DNA from: Aquibacillus albus
Lineage (GTDB): Bacteria > Bacillota > Bacilli > Bacillales > Amphibacillaceae
Direction of reading: 5' to 3'
Length of the DNA stretch: 64,000 nt
Assembly: GCF_016908325.1 (NCBI RefSeq)
Contig: NZ_JAFBDR010000002.1
Coordinates: 62,001-126,000 of the forward strand
A program made the position numbers and the translations under genes. How positions within the stretch are numbered: the first letter of the stretch is position 1; the number at the start of each line of letters is the position of its first letter. Under the pieces are notes generated by a model. That model saw nothing but the letters and a program-made list of their open reading frames with translations. It was not told the origin of the DNA and ran no database searches. This document shows positions 54,305 to 62,292 of the stretch, one piece after another.

Positions 54305-55621
54305 TTGTACTATTCGTCTTTTTATCATTACCTTATTGGTTCAGTTCGGATGGGGATAGGCATAGGAATTGTTTCACTTTTAGCCAGGTGGATTACTGGG
54401 AATACTATTTTTTCCTCACCTGAAGCGATTATAAAGTATGGAATCTTCGGTGGCATTGGTTATGCCCTAATGGGAGTAATTGCCTTAATGGTCTTTGGCA
54501 AGCTAGGGTTAATTGCTAGGAAAGACTACCCTGGTGGAAAAACGCTTGGAGATTATCTGTATTATAAACTACATCCCGCTGGTTATTGGCTCATGATTGG
54601 AATTCTTATCATTTTAAGTATATCTTGCTTAATCGGCCAAGGTATTGGTGCTGGAATTCTATTAAATATATTTTTTGACATGCCGTTATTAATAGGCTTA
54701 ATTTTTTCCATTTTATTTTGTATTGTTTACGCCGGAATAGGCGGGGCTGTCTGGATTCAACGATTGGAAGGTTTCCAGGTTTTTTTTATTTTTACGGCAG
54801 CCATTTTCATACCTGTCTATTATTTTATTCAAGAGGGCGTAGAAAATATATATCTAGGAATTCAACTTTACCATCCCTACCTATTGATACTTAATAATTA
54901 TGAAAGTCTATTCTATGTATTTACTGGAATGATTATTGGGTTTGGACAGATTATTTCAGATCTTGTTACTTGGCAACGACTTTATATGATTAAAAAGAAA
55001 AAAGTCATACCTACATTCTTACTTGCCGGACTAATATGGTTCGCTTTTCCTTTAGCTTTTTCATCTTTTTTTATGATTGTAATATTCACAGGAGGATTTG
55101 ATGGTACTTACTCTTTATGGTTAGAGCTGAGTCAAAAGTTAAATAGCTCCTCTTTACTTATAACGATATTTTTCTTATGTGCATTTAGTGCTATTACATC
55201 CACTTACGGAGCTGTTCTTCATTCACTGATTGGATTGATCGTTAAAAATGTCTATCAAATCCGTAAACCATATGTAGGTGAAAAAGAAAAAATTAAAACA
55301 GGACATACGCTTTCCCTTTTTATAGGTGGGCTATCCATAACTTTCATCCTCTTATTTGATATCAAGAATATAAAGTTTCTATTCTTCTTTGGTGATATAT
55401 TCGCAGCTATTATAGCTCCTATACTTGTTATCATTTTTAGCAGAGGAAAAGTAGACAATTTCATCCCATTTAGTAGTCTAATAGGATTTGGTGTAGGATA
55501 TTGTAGCCAATTATTTGTAGGAGAATTGTATAGCGTGTGGATTAGCGCTGCGACCTCGTTTTTATCTATACTAGTCTATATTCTTTTTAAAAAAGCAAAC
55601 AAAGTATTCAAATCAGTTTAA
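54305..55621 (+). CDS. Sodium:solute symporter (SSS) family-like transporter
   Basis: The TTG at 54305 follows GAGGAAAAGG and lies three bases after the regulator stop. The 438-residue protein has about 11-12 helices and SSS-like segments (GGKTLGDYLYYKLHP, GIGGAVWIQRLEGFQVFFIF, SDLVTWQRLYMIKKKKVIP, FSAITSTYGAVLHSLIGLIVKN). It starts close to the first family helix, so it may lack the extra N-terminal helix of longer relatives. In an operon with a two-component system, it likely imports the compound that the system senses, possibly a purine-, pyrimidine- or hydantoin-like one. Confidence 0.78.
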   Translation: MYYSSFYHYLIGSVRMGIGIGIVSLLARWITGNTIFSSPEAIIKYGIFGGIGYALMGVIALMVFGKLGLIARKDYPGGKTLGDYLYYKLHPAGYWLMIGILIILSISCLIGQGIGAGILLNIFFDMPLLIGLIFSILFCIVYAGIGGAVWIQRLEGFQVFFIFTAAIFIPVYYFIQEGVENIYLGIQLYHPYLLILNNYESLFYVFTGMIIGFGQIISDLVTWQRLYMIKKKKVIPTFLLAGLIWFAFPLAFSSFFMIVIFTGGFDGTYSLWLELSQKLNSSSLLITIFFLCAFSAITSTYGAVLHSLIGLIVKNVYQIRKPYVGEKEKIKTGHTLSLFIGGLSITFILLFDIKNIKFLFFFGDIFAAIIAPILVIIFSRGKVDNFIPFSSLIGFGVGYCSQLFVGELYSVWISAATSFLSILVYILFKKANKVFKSV

Positions 55622-55672
55622 CTCTATTGAGTGAAATTCAGATGATAGGTCTAGAGCCTTTCATACTAAAAA

Positions 55673-55769
55673 TGAGGCTGTACCAAAAGAAAAGGGTCAG
55701 ACCCCTTAGCTACAACATCTAGTGATTATTGTAGTATAATGAGGGAGTCAGACCCTTATGGAACAGCCC
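55673..55769. repeat. Degenerate REP remnants inside a larger imperfect inverted repeat
   Basis: GGGTCAGACCCCTT (near 55695) and GGGAGTCAGACCCTT (near 55743) are decayed cores. They lie within GGCTGTACC / GGAACAGCC, and a small hairpin CTACAA/TTGTAG is between them. No left hairpin of the normal repeat is present. Confidence 0.55.
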
Positions 55770-55806
55770 TATTGCTGTACAACAGATATTTCTTTCCTTT
55801 TAACTT

Positions 55807-56979
55807 TTAGCGAGAAATGTACTCACTATTTAACGTTTTTTCTTCCCCAAAAATAAGCTTTCCTTTAGAAAAAACCGCTTCCCTTTTAGGAATAGAAGCC
55901 ATCGCATGTTGGATGTTTTGGGCGTCGACGAGCATGAAATCAGCTGTTTCTCCGACCTTAGGGGTCAGGGAGCGATTAGTTATGAACGAATAAGCTTTTA
56001 TTAATTGCTCATCTGTTACCCATCCACTTTTCTCTGCTAATCGTGAAGCTCGGTGCAGCATATCACCGTTACCATATGGAGACCAAGCATCACGGATGTT
56101 ATCCGCACCAAGCTTGAACGTTACGCCAGCATCAAGCAGCGTTTCTACTCGAGGCATCGGACGATCAATAGGAACACTTGAGATGATTGATACGTTTTCT
56201 TCCCTTAAGGCTGTCATCGTATCACTTAACTCAGCATCGGATAGCATACCTAGACAATAGGCGTGGCTTACTGCAACCCTTCCTTGCTTTTTCGTTTGTC
56301 TTGTATAGTCTGTGACAAGATCTATCGTGTATTTTCCTAGGTGCCCTGGTTCATGGAGATGTAAATCAACACCTGCATCAAATTCCGAGCTCAGCTCAAA
56401 CATTGCCTCTATGCTTGACTCTACTTTTCTATCAAGGCCAGCCGGATCGACTCCTCCTACAAGATCCGCTCCATTCCGCAGCGCCTCTTTCATAATCCCT
56501 ACAGAATTGGATCGGATTAAGCCTTGCTGTGGAAATGCAACGATTTCAACTTCCATTACATCTTTTAATTGTTCACGTAACTGTAGAACTGCCTCTAAAT
56601 GCTTCAATCCAATTTCAGGATCTACATCGACGTGGGTTCGCATTTTTGTTGTTCCATGGCTTAACATTAATTCTGACAAGATCATGGCACGCTCTTCAAG
56701 GGAACTTTGCATCGTTGACAGCATCTCTTTTTCAAACTTCAACTGTTTCGGAAGTGTAATAAACGGTTGGAGCGGTCGCCATGGCTCTCCAAGAAAATGC
56801 TTATCCAAATGACAATGCATATCCGCAAGTGTCGGTAAATATAATAGTCCCTCTGCATCATAAGTAGAAATATCTTTATTGGTACTCGAAGTTTCTACAA
56901 TCTCCTGAATGGCCCCATTTTCAATGGACAGGTCCCATAACTTTCCTTCGAAGCGTACTTGTTTCACTAATTTTTTCAT
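55807..56979 (-). CDS. Cytosine deaminase-like amidohydrolase
   Basis: The ATG at 56979 follows TAGGAGGATG. The 390-residue protein has LADMHCHLDKHFLGEPW, MRTHVDVDPEIG, VDLHLHEPGHLG, VAVSHAYCLG and LGADNIRDAWSPYGNGD, the full motif set of the cytosine-deaminase-like group. It is the last gene after an NMT1/Ssu-type ABC operon, so its substrate is probably the imported compound. Comparable gene pairs are known for pyrimidine (HMP precursor) salvage and for hydantoin or creatinine use. The closest paralogue in this window is at 42598. Confidence 0.82.
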   Translation of the reverse strand: MKKLVKQVRFEGKLWDLSIENGAIQEIVETSSTNKDISTYDAEGLLYLPTLADMHCHLDKHFLGEPWRPLQPFITLPKQLKFEKEMLSTMQSSLEERAMILSELMLSHGTTKMRTHVDVDPEIGLKHLEAVLQLREQLKDVMEVEIVAFPQQGLIRSNSVGIMKEALRNGADLVGGVDPAGLDRKVESSIEAMFELSSEFDAGVDLHLHEPGHLGKYTIDLVTDYTRQTKKQGRVAVSHAYCLGMLSDAELSDTMTALREENVSIISSVPIDRPMPRVETLLDAGVTFKLGADNIRDAWSPYGNGDMLHRASRLAEKSGWVTDEQLIKAYSFITNRSLTPKVGETADFMLVDAQNIQHAMASIPKREAVFSKGKLIFGEEKTLNSEYISR

Positions 56980-57090
56980 CTTTTCATCCTCCTAGTTATT
57001 TCAAAAGGTGTTATGTTAGATAATCGCTTTACTGAGTAGATTCTCTTTATCTAATCGTTTGTTGCAAAACGAACACGAAAGAACGATAGA

Positions 57091-57115
57091 AGTGCCAACA
57101 ACTTGTGTTGACACT
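57091..57115. other. Inverted repeat between binding-protein and deaminase genes
   Basis: AGTGCCAACA / TGTTGACACT can form a 10-bp stem with one mismatch in the 200-bp gap inside the operon. There is no T-run in the direction of transcription, so it may be an RNA-processing or stability hairpin. Confidence 0.4.
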
Positions 57116-57186
57116 ACTTTTTCATTACCTTTCATCAATCGATAATTTCCAATTTATCTACTACATTTTACCACACTATGGTTTCG

Positions 57187-58248
57187 TTACTTCTCAGGTA
57201 AGTACTCCGTCGTAAAGATATCTGTTGCTTCAACCTCTACTTCCATTACCCCTGCTTCATCCAGCTGGTTAATGAGCGTGGACCATCTTTCTTCCGTCAT
57301 ATAACCAACACCATGTTCTGCTGCATCGCCACCATAAATGAATTCTTCAAACGTTTCATTTGCATAATTTAAGGATTCCATCGATTGATCTGGATTGTGT
57401 TCATGAATTAACTCTAAGGTTCCAGTCGGTGTTTCTTTGAAATATTCCCAACCTTCACTAAAAGCCGTAACGAAATTTCTAACAGTCTCTTCATTTTCTT
57501 CTAAATAGTCTTTCGTTACATATAGAACATATTGATATGGATCGTAACCAGAATCAGAGATTAACTTAACTTCAGTTTCAACTCCCTGTTGCTCCATAAA
57601 AAATGGTTCTCCCGTTAGGTAAACTTGATTGACTGAGTCAACGTCCTGAATGAAGTTAGTATGGTCCCCTGTAAATGCCACTTCATTCACATCACTTAAA
57701 TCATATTTGCTTTTAAAATACTCCCAATAAGCAATACCGGGTTGTATAAAGGCTTTTCGACCATTAATTTCATCAAAATCATCAATTCCATGTCCCTTAT
57801 GAAACATAAATGCTTGTGGACTCCGCTGATTAATTGCCGCTAGTGCTACCAATTCAATTCCCTGATTTCTGGCAATTACTATCTGGTCTCCATGGGCAAG
57901 GCCAAATTCTGCGCTTCCAGAAGAAACCATCTGAATCGATGAAACTTGTGGACCACCTGGCTCAATCGTTACATCTAGATTTTTTTCCGCAAAGTAACCT
58001 TGGTCATCTGCTGCATATATTCCACCATGTCCAGCATTTGCAAACCAATTTAAAACAATTTTAACAGACTCCAGCTCCTGAATTTCTTCGCTTTCCGTTG
58101 AATCACTCGCACTATCCGACACTTCTTCCTCCTCGGATTCCGCAGCACTGCCTGTCTCATCGCCACCACAGGCCGCTAGTAATAAAATAACAGCCATACC
58201 TATCAGCAACATATTTAATTTCATAAGTCCCCCAAATTTTTTCATCAT
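57187..58248 (-). CDS. ABC transporter substrate-binding lipoprotein, NMT1/THI5-like (SsuA/ThiY type)
   Basis: The frame starts with ATG at 58248 (after AGAGGTG); an internal ATG eight codons on, after GGGGGAC, is an equal choice. The signal peptide ends in the lipobox LLAAC. After an acidic Ser/Glu linker comes the NMT1 fold: VKIVLNWFANAGHGGIYAADDQGYFAEKNLDVTIEPGGPQ, SGSAEFGLAHGDQIVIARNQG, INQRSPQAFMFHKG and AFIQPGIAYWEYFKSKY. The WFANAGHGG and FAEKNLDV segments are the usual ligand-site region of thiamine-precursor or sulfonate binding proteins. Ligand here probably a small N-heterocycle. Confidence 0.85.
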   Translation of the reverse strand: MMKKFGGLMKLNMLLIGMAVILLLAACGGDETGSAAESEEEEVSDSASDSTESEEIQELESVKIVLNWFANAGHGGIYAADDQGYFAEKNLDVTIEPGGPQVSSIQMVSSGSAEFGLAHGDQIVIARNQGIELVALAAINQRSPQAFMFHKGHGIDDFDEINGRKAFIQPGIAYWEYFKSKYDLSDVNEVAFTGDHTNFIQDVDSVNQVYLTGEPFFMEQQGVETEVKLISDSGYDPYQYVLYVTKDYLEENEETVRNFVTAFSEGWEYFKETPTGTLELIHEHNPDQSMESLNYANETFEEFIYGGDAAEHGVGYMTEERWSTLINQLDEAGVMEVEVEATDIFTTEYLPEK

Positions 58249-58268
58249 CTCATTTACACCTCTTTTTA

Positions 58269-59132
58269 TTATTTTTCAACCTTCATAGCTGACTCGTGCC
58301 AAGATCTAAGCATAAATTTAGCAAACAAGCTTACTAGAAGATAAAAACCAATTCCTAACATTGCAGCAGCAATACCACAAGCAAATAAGTAAGGTGTCTT
58401 TACTTGAATGGCAGCAACTGTGATTGAATAACCAAGACCACCTTTACCTCCGCCAATTCCAGCAATGTATTCACCAACAATTGCACCAACGATAGACAAT
58501 GTACAAGAGATTTTTAACCCAGCCATGATATACGGTAATGCAGATGGAATTCTTAACTTCCACATTCGTTGCCATTTTGAAGCGTTATATAGTGTAAAAA
58601 GATCATCCATATTCTTATCTACTGAATTCAATCCCATCAGTGTATTTGAAATAACTGGAAAGAAACCAATCAAAAATGAGATAACAACAATCGAGTTAAA
58701 CCCTGCACCAAACCAAATGACGACGATTGGCGCAACAGCTACTACTGGGATTGTCTGTAAAATAATTGCGTATGGATAAATACTTCTCTCTAACATTTTT
58801 GAACTAGCCAATAGGACCGAAACCATTATTCCGATTACCGCACTGACGACAAACCCCATAATCGATTCAACGACTGTAATTTGAACGGCTGGCCATAGTA
58901 GACCCCAGTCTTGCACTACCGCATTCACAACATCAGTAGGCTTCGGTAAAATATAGTGTTTTAACCCTAAAAGAACAGGTACCGTCTGCCATATGGAAAT
59001 GAATATAAAGAAGGCAACAATCGGACCAAGATAAATTTGCTTAAACTTACTCCATACATTATTTTCCTTCACACTAGCTTTTTTTGTTAAAAGTTTCTGT
59101 TTTTTGGTTACCTCCACAGAAGGCATAGACAT
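58269..59132 (-). CDS. ABC transporter permease, SsuC/ThiX type
   Basis: The ATG overlaps the stop of the ATPase gene (TAATG). The 287-residue protein has six helices and the BPD permease EAA loop, here MDDLFTLYNASKWQRMWKLRIPSALPYIMAGLKISCTLSIVGAIVGEYIAG. It works with the ATPase and lipoprotein encoded on either side. Confidence 0.9.
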   Translation of the reverse strand: MSMPSVEVTKKQKLLTKKASVKENNVWSKFKQIYLGPIVAFFIFISIWQTVPVLLGLKHYILPKPTDVVNAVVQDWGLLWPAVQITVVESIMGFVVSAVIGIMVSVLLASSKMLERSIYPYAIILQTIPVVAVAPIVVIWFGAGFNSIVVISFLIGFFPVISNTLMGLNSVDKNMDDLFTLYNASKWQRMWKLRIPSALPYIMAGLKISCTLSIVGAIVGEYIAGIGGGKGGLGYSITVAAIQVKTPYLFACGIAAAMLGIGFYLLVSLFAKFMLRSWHESAMKVEK

Positions 59133-59923
59133 TAAACCAACTCCCTCCCTTCATTACCGCTTTCGAGTTTTTCAGACGCTAGATCTACATACTCCGTGAA
59201 CCTAGCATCTGTTCTGATAGATAACTGTCGCGGAAAAGGTAAATCGATATCAATTAATGAGGTTAATCTACCTGGACGTGCAGACATTACCGCGATTCTA
59301 GTAGAAAGAAATACAGCCTCATAGACATTATGGGTAACAAATAGGATGGTCATATTTTCCTTTTGCCATATATCTAGTAACTCCATCTGTAATGTCTGTC
59401 TAGTAATTTCGTCGAGTGCAGCAAAAGGTTCATCCATCAACAATAGCTTTGGTTTAGCTGCTAGAGCACGAGCGATCGATACCCTCATCTTCATCCCGCC
59501 TGATAGTTGGCGAGGATAAGCCTTCAAGTAATCTTTTAATCCAACCATCTCTAGAACGCGAATCGCTTCCTTTTTGTGCTCCTTTTTATCCCCTCCCCTC
59601 AACTCAAGGGGAAGAAGCACATTATCAAGGACCGTTCTCCATGGCAATAAGTTGGCGTCTTGGAAAACAAAAGCAATATCATTTGTTTCTTTAATCATTT
59701 CTTTTGGATGATTACCAAAAACGTTAACAGAACCCGCTGTTGCTTCCCCTAATCCCGCTACCATTCTTAGTGCTGTTGATTTTCCACATCCCGATGGCCC
59801 TAGAAAGCATACTAGTTCTCCTTCTCTGATCGATAAATCAAAGTCACTTAAAGCAATGATTTCATTATTGAAAACTTTATCCACCTGTTGAAATTGAACT
59901 ACCTCTCGCTCTGTCTTTACCAA
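59132..59923 (-). CDS. ABC transporter ATP-binding protein, SsuB/TauB type
   Basis: The TTG at 59923 follows GGAAGGGAT. The 263-residue ATPase has Walker A GPSGCGKST, Q-loop FVFQDANLLPWRTVLDNV, signature LSGGMKMRVSIARAL and Walker B LLLMDEPFAALDE, the wording of the nitrate/sulfonate/taurine class. It is the first gene of the operon ATPase-permease-binding protein-deaminase. A GntR operator lies 61 bp upstream. A 22-codon leader frame starting at 59945 with its own CAAGGAGAAAC site overlaps the TTG start. Confidence 0.92.
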   Translation of the reverse strand: MVKTEREVVQFQQVDKVFNNEIIALSDFDLSIREGELVCFLGPSGCGKSTALRMVAGLGEATAGSVNVFGNHPKEMIKETNDIAFVFQDANLLPWRTVLDNVLLPLELRGGDKKEHKKEAIRVLEMVGLKDYLKAYPRQLSGGMKMRVSIARALAAKPKLLLMDEPFAALDEITRQTLQMELLDIWQKENMTILFVTHNVYEAVFLSTRIAVMSARPGRLTSLIDIDLPFPRQLSIRTDARFTEYVDLASEKLESGNEGRELV

Positions 59924-59945
59924 GGTTATCCCTTCCTTTTATCAT
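59879..59945 (-). other. Short leader frame overlapping the ABC ATPase start
   Basis: ATG at 59943-59945 follows CAAGGAGAAAC, the same ribosome site found before the gntR ATG at 40790, and reads 22 codons to a TAA inside the ATPase gene in another frame. It may be a relic of a duplicated gntR leader, or it may couple translation. Confidence 0.35.
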
Positions 59946-59983
59946 GCTAGTTTCTCCTTGTGCGCACTGGTTTTTCTCCATCT

Positions 59984-60001
59984 GGTATGACCGGTCTTAC
60001 C
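59984..60001 (-). promoter_or_regulatory. GntR operator candidate, copy 2
   Basis: GGTATGACCGGTCTTACC is identical over 18 bp to the palindrome at 40830-40847 upstream of gntR. It controls the NMT1/Ssu-type ABC operon by position. Confidence 0.75.
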
Positions 60002-60019
60002 AAATTTCTAATTCCTTGG

Positions 60020-60100
60020 TATTTACGATATCACCATCAACATTTAATCGTCTTGTACTACGTTAACTTTTCTGACGTGGTATATAAGGAGTTATAAAAA
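60020..60100 (-). promoter_or_regulatory. Duplicated upstream control block
   Basis: The block matches 40870-40950 closely, for example ATATCACCATCAACA, ATCGTCTTGTACT and TTTTCTGACGTGGT in both. It lies upstream of the operator in both cases, so the whole control region appears to be duplicated. Confidence 0.65.
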
Positions 60101-60106
60101 CCAGCA

Positions 60107-60156
60107 CAAAAATGCCAGGTAATTGCATGGACCAAAGTCCGTGAACTACCTAGCAT
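60107..60156 (-). terminator. Hairpin terminator of the isochorismatase-fold gene
   Basis: ATGC.AGGTA ... TACCT.GCAT with an inner GGAC/GTCC hairpin forms a branched or long stem. On the minus strand it is followed by TTTTTGTG. Confidence 0.55.
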
Positions 60157-60264
60157 AATTCATGATCGTGTACATTAAAATTTAACCAAAATATGCCTGA
60201 GAAACTGGGCATGGATAGATGGAATCCTTTAAAACGCACTGTCTTTTATTGAAAGTTTGGACTA

Positions 60265-60951
60265 CTACCCTTTTATTGCTCTAATCACAGATTCAGCATC
60301 ACTAACACAACCAAACAAACCACTTTGCATCGTCATCACCTCTAACGATGAAAGATAGTTTTTGTATTCTGTAGCACCTGTACAATCCTTTAACAGCAAG
60401 CATTCATACCCACGATCATTGGCATCACGAATCGTTGTATGAACACATACATCCGTTGTAATTCCTGTAAAAATTAGATTTTTAATCGATTTCGTTCGTA
60501 AAATTTTATCGAGATCGGTGCCATAGAAGGCTCCTTTTCCTGGTTTATCAATAATCGGCTCACCTTGTATCGGTGTAAGCTCAGGAATAATATCCCAGCC
60601 TAGTTCCCCTCTAACTAAAAAGCGGCCACAAGGACCTTGGTCTCCTATCCCTGCATTCAACTGTCTACTTCTCCACCATTTATTCGCAGGTAAATCGCTC
60701 AAATCCGGACGATGCCCTTCTCTTGTATGGATAACTGTAAATCCAGGAATCTTTCGCACTTCTTCTAACAAGTGTTTAATAGGGGGAATGACTTTTCTAA
60801 TTTCACTTACATCAATACCCATCGAGTGAATAAACCCACCTTCCCCACAAAAATCAGTTTGCATATCAATAATGACTAAAGCCGTTTCCTCAGCTGTAAA
60901 AGAATGGTCAAACGGCCATTGATAAGGTTCAGCGTCAATATAGTGTTTCAA
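60265..60951 (-). CDS. Isochorismatase-fold amidase, biuret hydrolase-like
   Basis: Starts with TTG at 60951 after AGGGAGGTTACC. The 228-residue protein has the cysteine-hydrolase triad: Asp29 in VIIDMQTDF, a Lys in IDKPGKGAFYGTDL (Lys136 by alignment) and Cys169 in ITTDVCVHTT. The long middle segment (KWWRSRQLNAGIGDQGPCGRFLVRGELGWDIIPEL) matches the biuret amidohydrolase/peroxyureidoacrylate amidohydrolase group more than nicotinamidases. It would cleave a ureido or biuret-type amide and release ammonia, which fits the neighbouring ring-opening amidohydrolases. Exact substrate is inferred. Confidence 0.8.
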   Translation of the reverse strand: MKHYIDAEPYQWPFDHSFTAEETALVIIDMQTDFCGEGGFIHSMGIDVSEIRKVIPPIKHLLEEVRKIPGFTVIHTREGHRPDLSDLPANKWWRSRQLNAGIGDQGPCGRFLVRGELGWDIIPELTPIQGEPIIDKPGKGAFYGTDLDKILRTKSIKNLIFTGITTDVCVHTTIRDANDRGYECLLLKDCTGATEYKNYLSSLEVMTMQSGLFGCVSDAESVIRAIKG

Positions 60952-61105
60952 TAGAGGTAACCTCCCTAAAATCTGAAATAAATATAATAGATTCTATAAA
61001 ACTAGCATTAATATTCACAGGCGGACACCTTCTTGTAAGACTTATTTACAAACCTTATCAATTATCTAAAATAAAAAAAGCCCACCACTAAACAAAGTGA
61101 TCAAC

Positions 61106-61151
61106 TGTCCTCCCACCAAGGACAAATGTCCACAGAGGGGGTCAGACCCCT
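61106..61151 (+). repeat. REP-like repeat, main subtype
   Basis: TGTCCTCCCACCA, AGGACAAATGTCC, GGGGGTCAGACCCC. First complete copy after a 22-kb stretch without one. Confidence 0.9.
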
Positions 61152-61180
61152 ATACATGGGCAGTGACCCTTTACACACAA

Positions 61181-61213
61181 AAAAACCAGATCCGGAATTG
61201 GACCTGGTTTTTC
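61181..61213 (-). terminator. Intrinsic terminator of the SurA-like gene
   Basis: AAAACCAGATCC / GGACCTGGTTTT stem (one mismatch); on the minus strand it runs into TTTTTTTGTG. Confidence 0.8.
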
Positions 61214-61220
61214 TGACGTA

Positions 61221-62045
61221 TTATAAGTTAACAGTTACGTCTGCGTTTTGACGTAGCTCTTCAACGAGCGTTTGGATTACTTGCGCTTCTTTTTGACTCT
61301 TTAATTGTTGCTTAAGGTTTGGCTTCACTTCTTCAAAAGATGGAACTTCACTGTCTCCACCCATTTGCTCTTGCTGTGCCTTTACTTGCTCATAAGCTTC
61401 TTCTAGTTCTTCTTCCGTTGGTTCGATGTCACCAGATTCACTGGCAATAAGCTGATCTAATTTTACTTGAATTTCAAGCTGAGACATTACTTCTGCCTCA
61501 TCCATGCCTTGCTCTTCCAAAGCAGCCATGAATTCATCCTTCGATTCAAGGCCATTTTGTTCTACTAATCCGTTAAGCGTTTCATCTATGTCTTCTTGTG
61601 AAGCCTCAAAGCCGCTATTATTTGCTTCCTGTATGAGTAGTTCTTGACCAATCATACTTTCTGCAATCTGTTGTTTTAATTGATCTTGATTAACCTCTTG
61701 TCCAGACATCTGTGATTGCATGGCTGCTCGCTGAAATTGCCCTTCGTATACTGTTTGGAACTCTTCTTTTGATATTTCTTCTCCATTTACGACTGCAACT
61801 ACATCAGGGATTCCCTCTAAATCAGGCTCCGGCATTTTAGGCTGTTCGGCACCTTGTTCAGCACCTTCACCGGCACCTCCCTCGCCACCTTCTTCAGCAC
61901 CTTGTTCTGCAGCAACCTCTTCCTCTTGCGTTTCCGCTTCCTCATTATTATCTTCAGTTGTTTCCCCCTCATTACCGCATGCAGCTGTAAAAGTTACGAT
62001 GCCGGCAAGGGTTAAACTTAATAACCATTTTTTGTTCAATGTCAT
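61221..62045 (-). CDS. SurA-N-domain lipoprotein, putative extracytoplasmic chaperone
   Basis: I use the ATG at 62045 after GTAGGAAGGAG; the longer frame has no support. The 274-residue protein begins with a lipoprotein signal ending FTAAC (Cys23) and has a low-complexity Glu/Gly/Ala linker (about 24-75). The SurA N-terminal domain follows (VVAVVNGEEISKEEFQTVYEGQFQRA, then helices through about residue 270). Unlike PrsA or SurA it lacks a parvulin PPIase domain. It probably assists folding of exported proteins at the membrane. Single-gene unit. Confidence 0.85.
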   Translation of the reverse strand: MTLNKKWLLSLTLAGIVTFTAACGNEGETTEDNNEEAETQEEEVAAEQGAEEGGEGGAGEGAEQGAEQPKMPEPDLEGIPDVVAVVNGEEISKEEFQTVYEGQFQRAAMQSQMSGQEVNQDQLKQQIAESMIGQELLIQEANNSGFEASQEDIDETLNGLVEQNGLESKDEFMAALEEQGMDEAEVMSQLEIQVKLDQLIASESGDIEPTEEELEEAYEQVKAQQEQMGGDSEVPSFEEVKPNLKQQLKSQKEAQVIQTLVEELRQNADVTVNL

Positions 62046-62206
62046 TCTCCTTCCTACCTTGTTGCAGGCTATTGTAACATCTATATGAACAGCCTGTACA
62101 CCCACAAACATTTCGTATTAGACATTATTACAAGTTCTGTAATACGTCTATTCACTGTTATATAAGGCTCCCTATAAAGACAGAACTAAAAGTCTAACGA
62201 AATATG

Positions 62207-62230
62207 TAAAAAGTGTGGAAAACCCCACAC
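62207..62230 (-). terminator. Intrinsic terminator of the small membrane protein gene
   Basis: On the minus strand GTGTGG / CCACAC is followed by TTTTTACA. A repeat lies between this terminator and the stop codon at 62293. Confidence 0.65.
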
Positions 62231-62245
62231 ATAAAAAAGAGGCTC

Positions 62246-62290
62246 TGTCCTCCCACCGCGGACAAATGTCCACGGGCGGGGTCAGACCCC
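62246..62290 (+). repeat. REP-like repeat, two bases from a stop codon
   Basis: TGTCCTCCCACCGC, GGACAAATGTCC, GGGGTCAGACCCC. It sits between the stop and the terminator of the minus-strand gene at 62293. Confidence 0.9.
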
Positions 62291-62292
62291 TC

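Noticed and set aside
56312-56812. Plus-strand 166-codon frame inside the deaminase-like gene
   Set aside because: Antisense of conserved catalytic motifs; no homology and no ribosome site.
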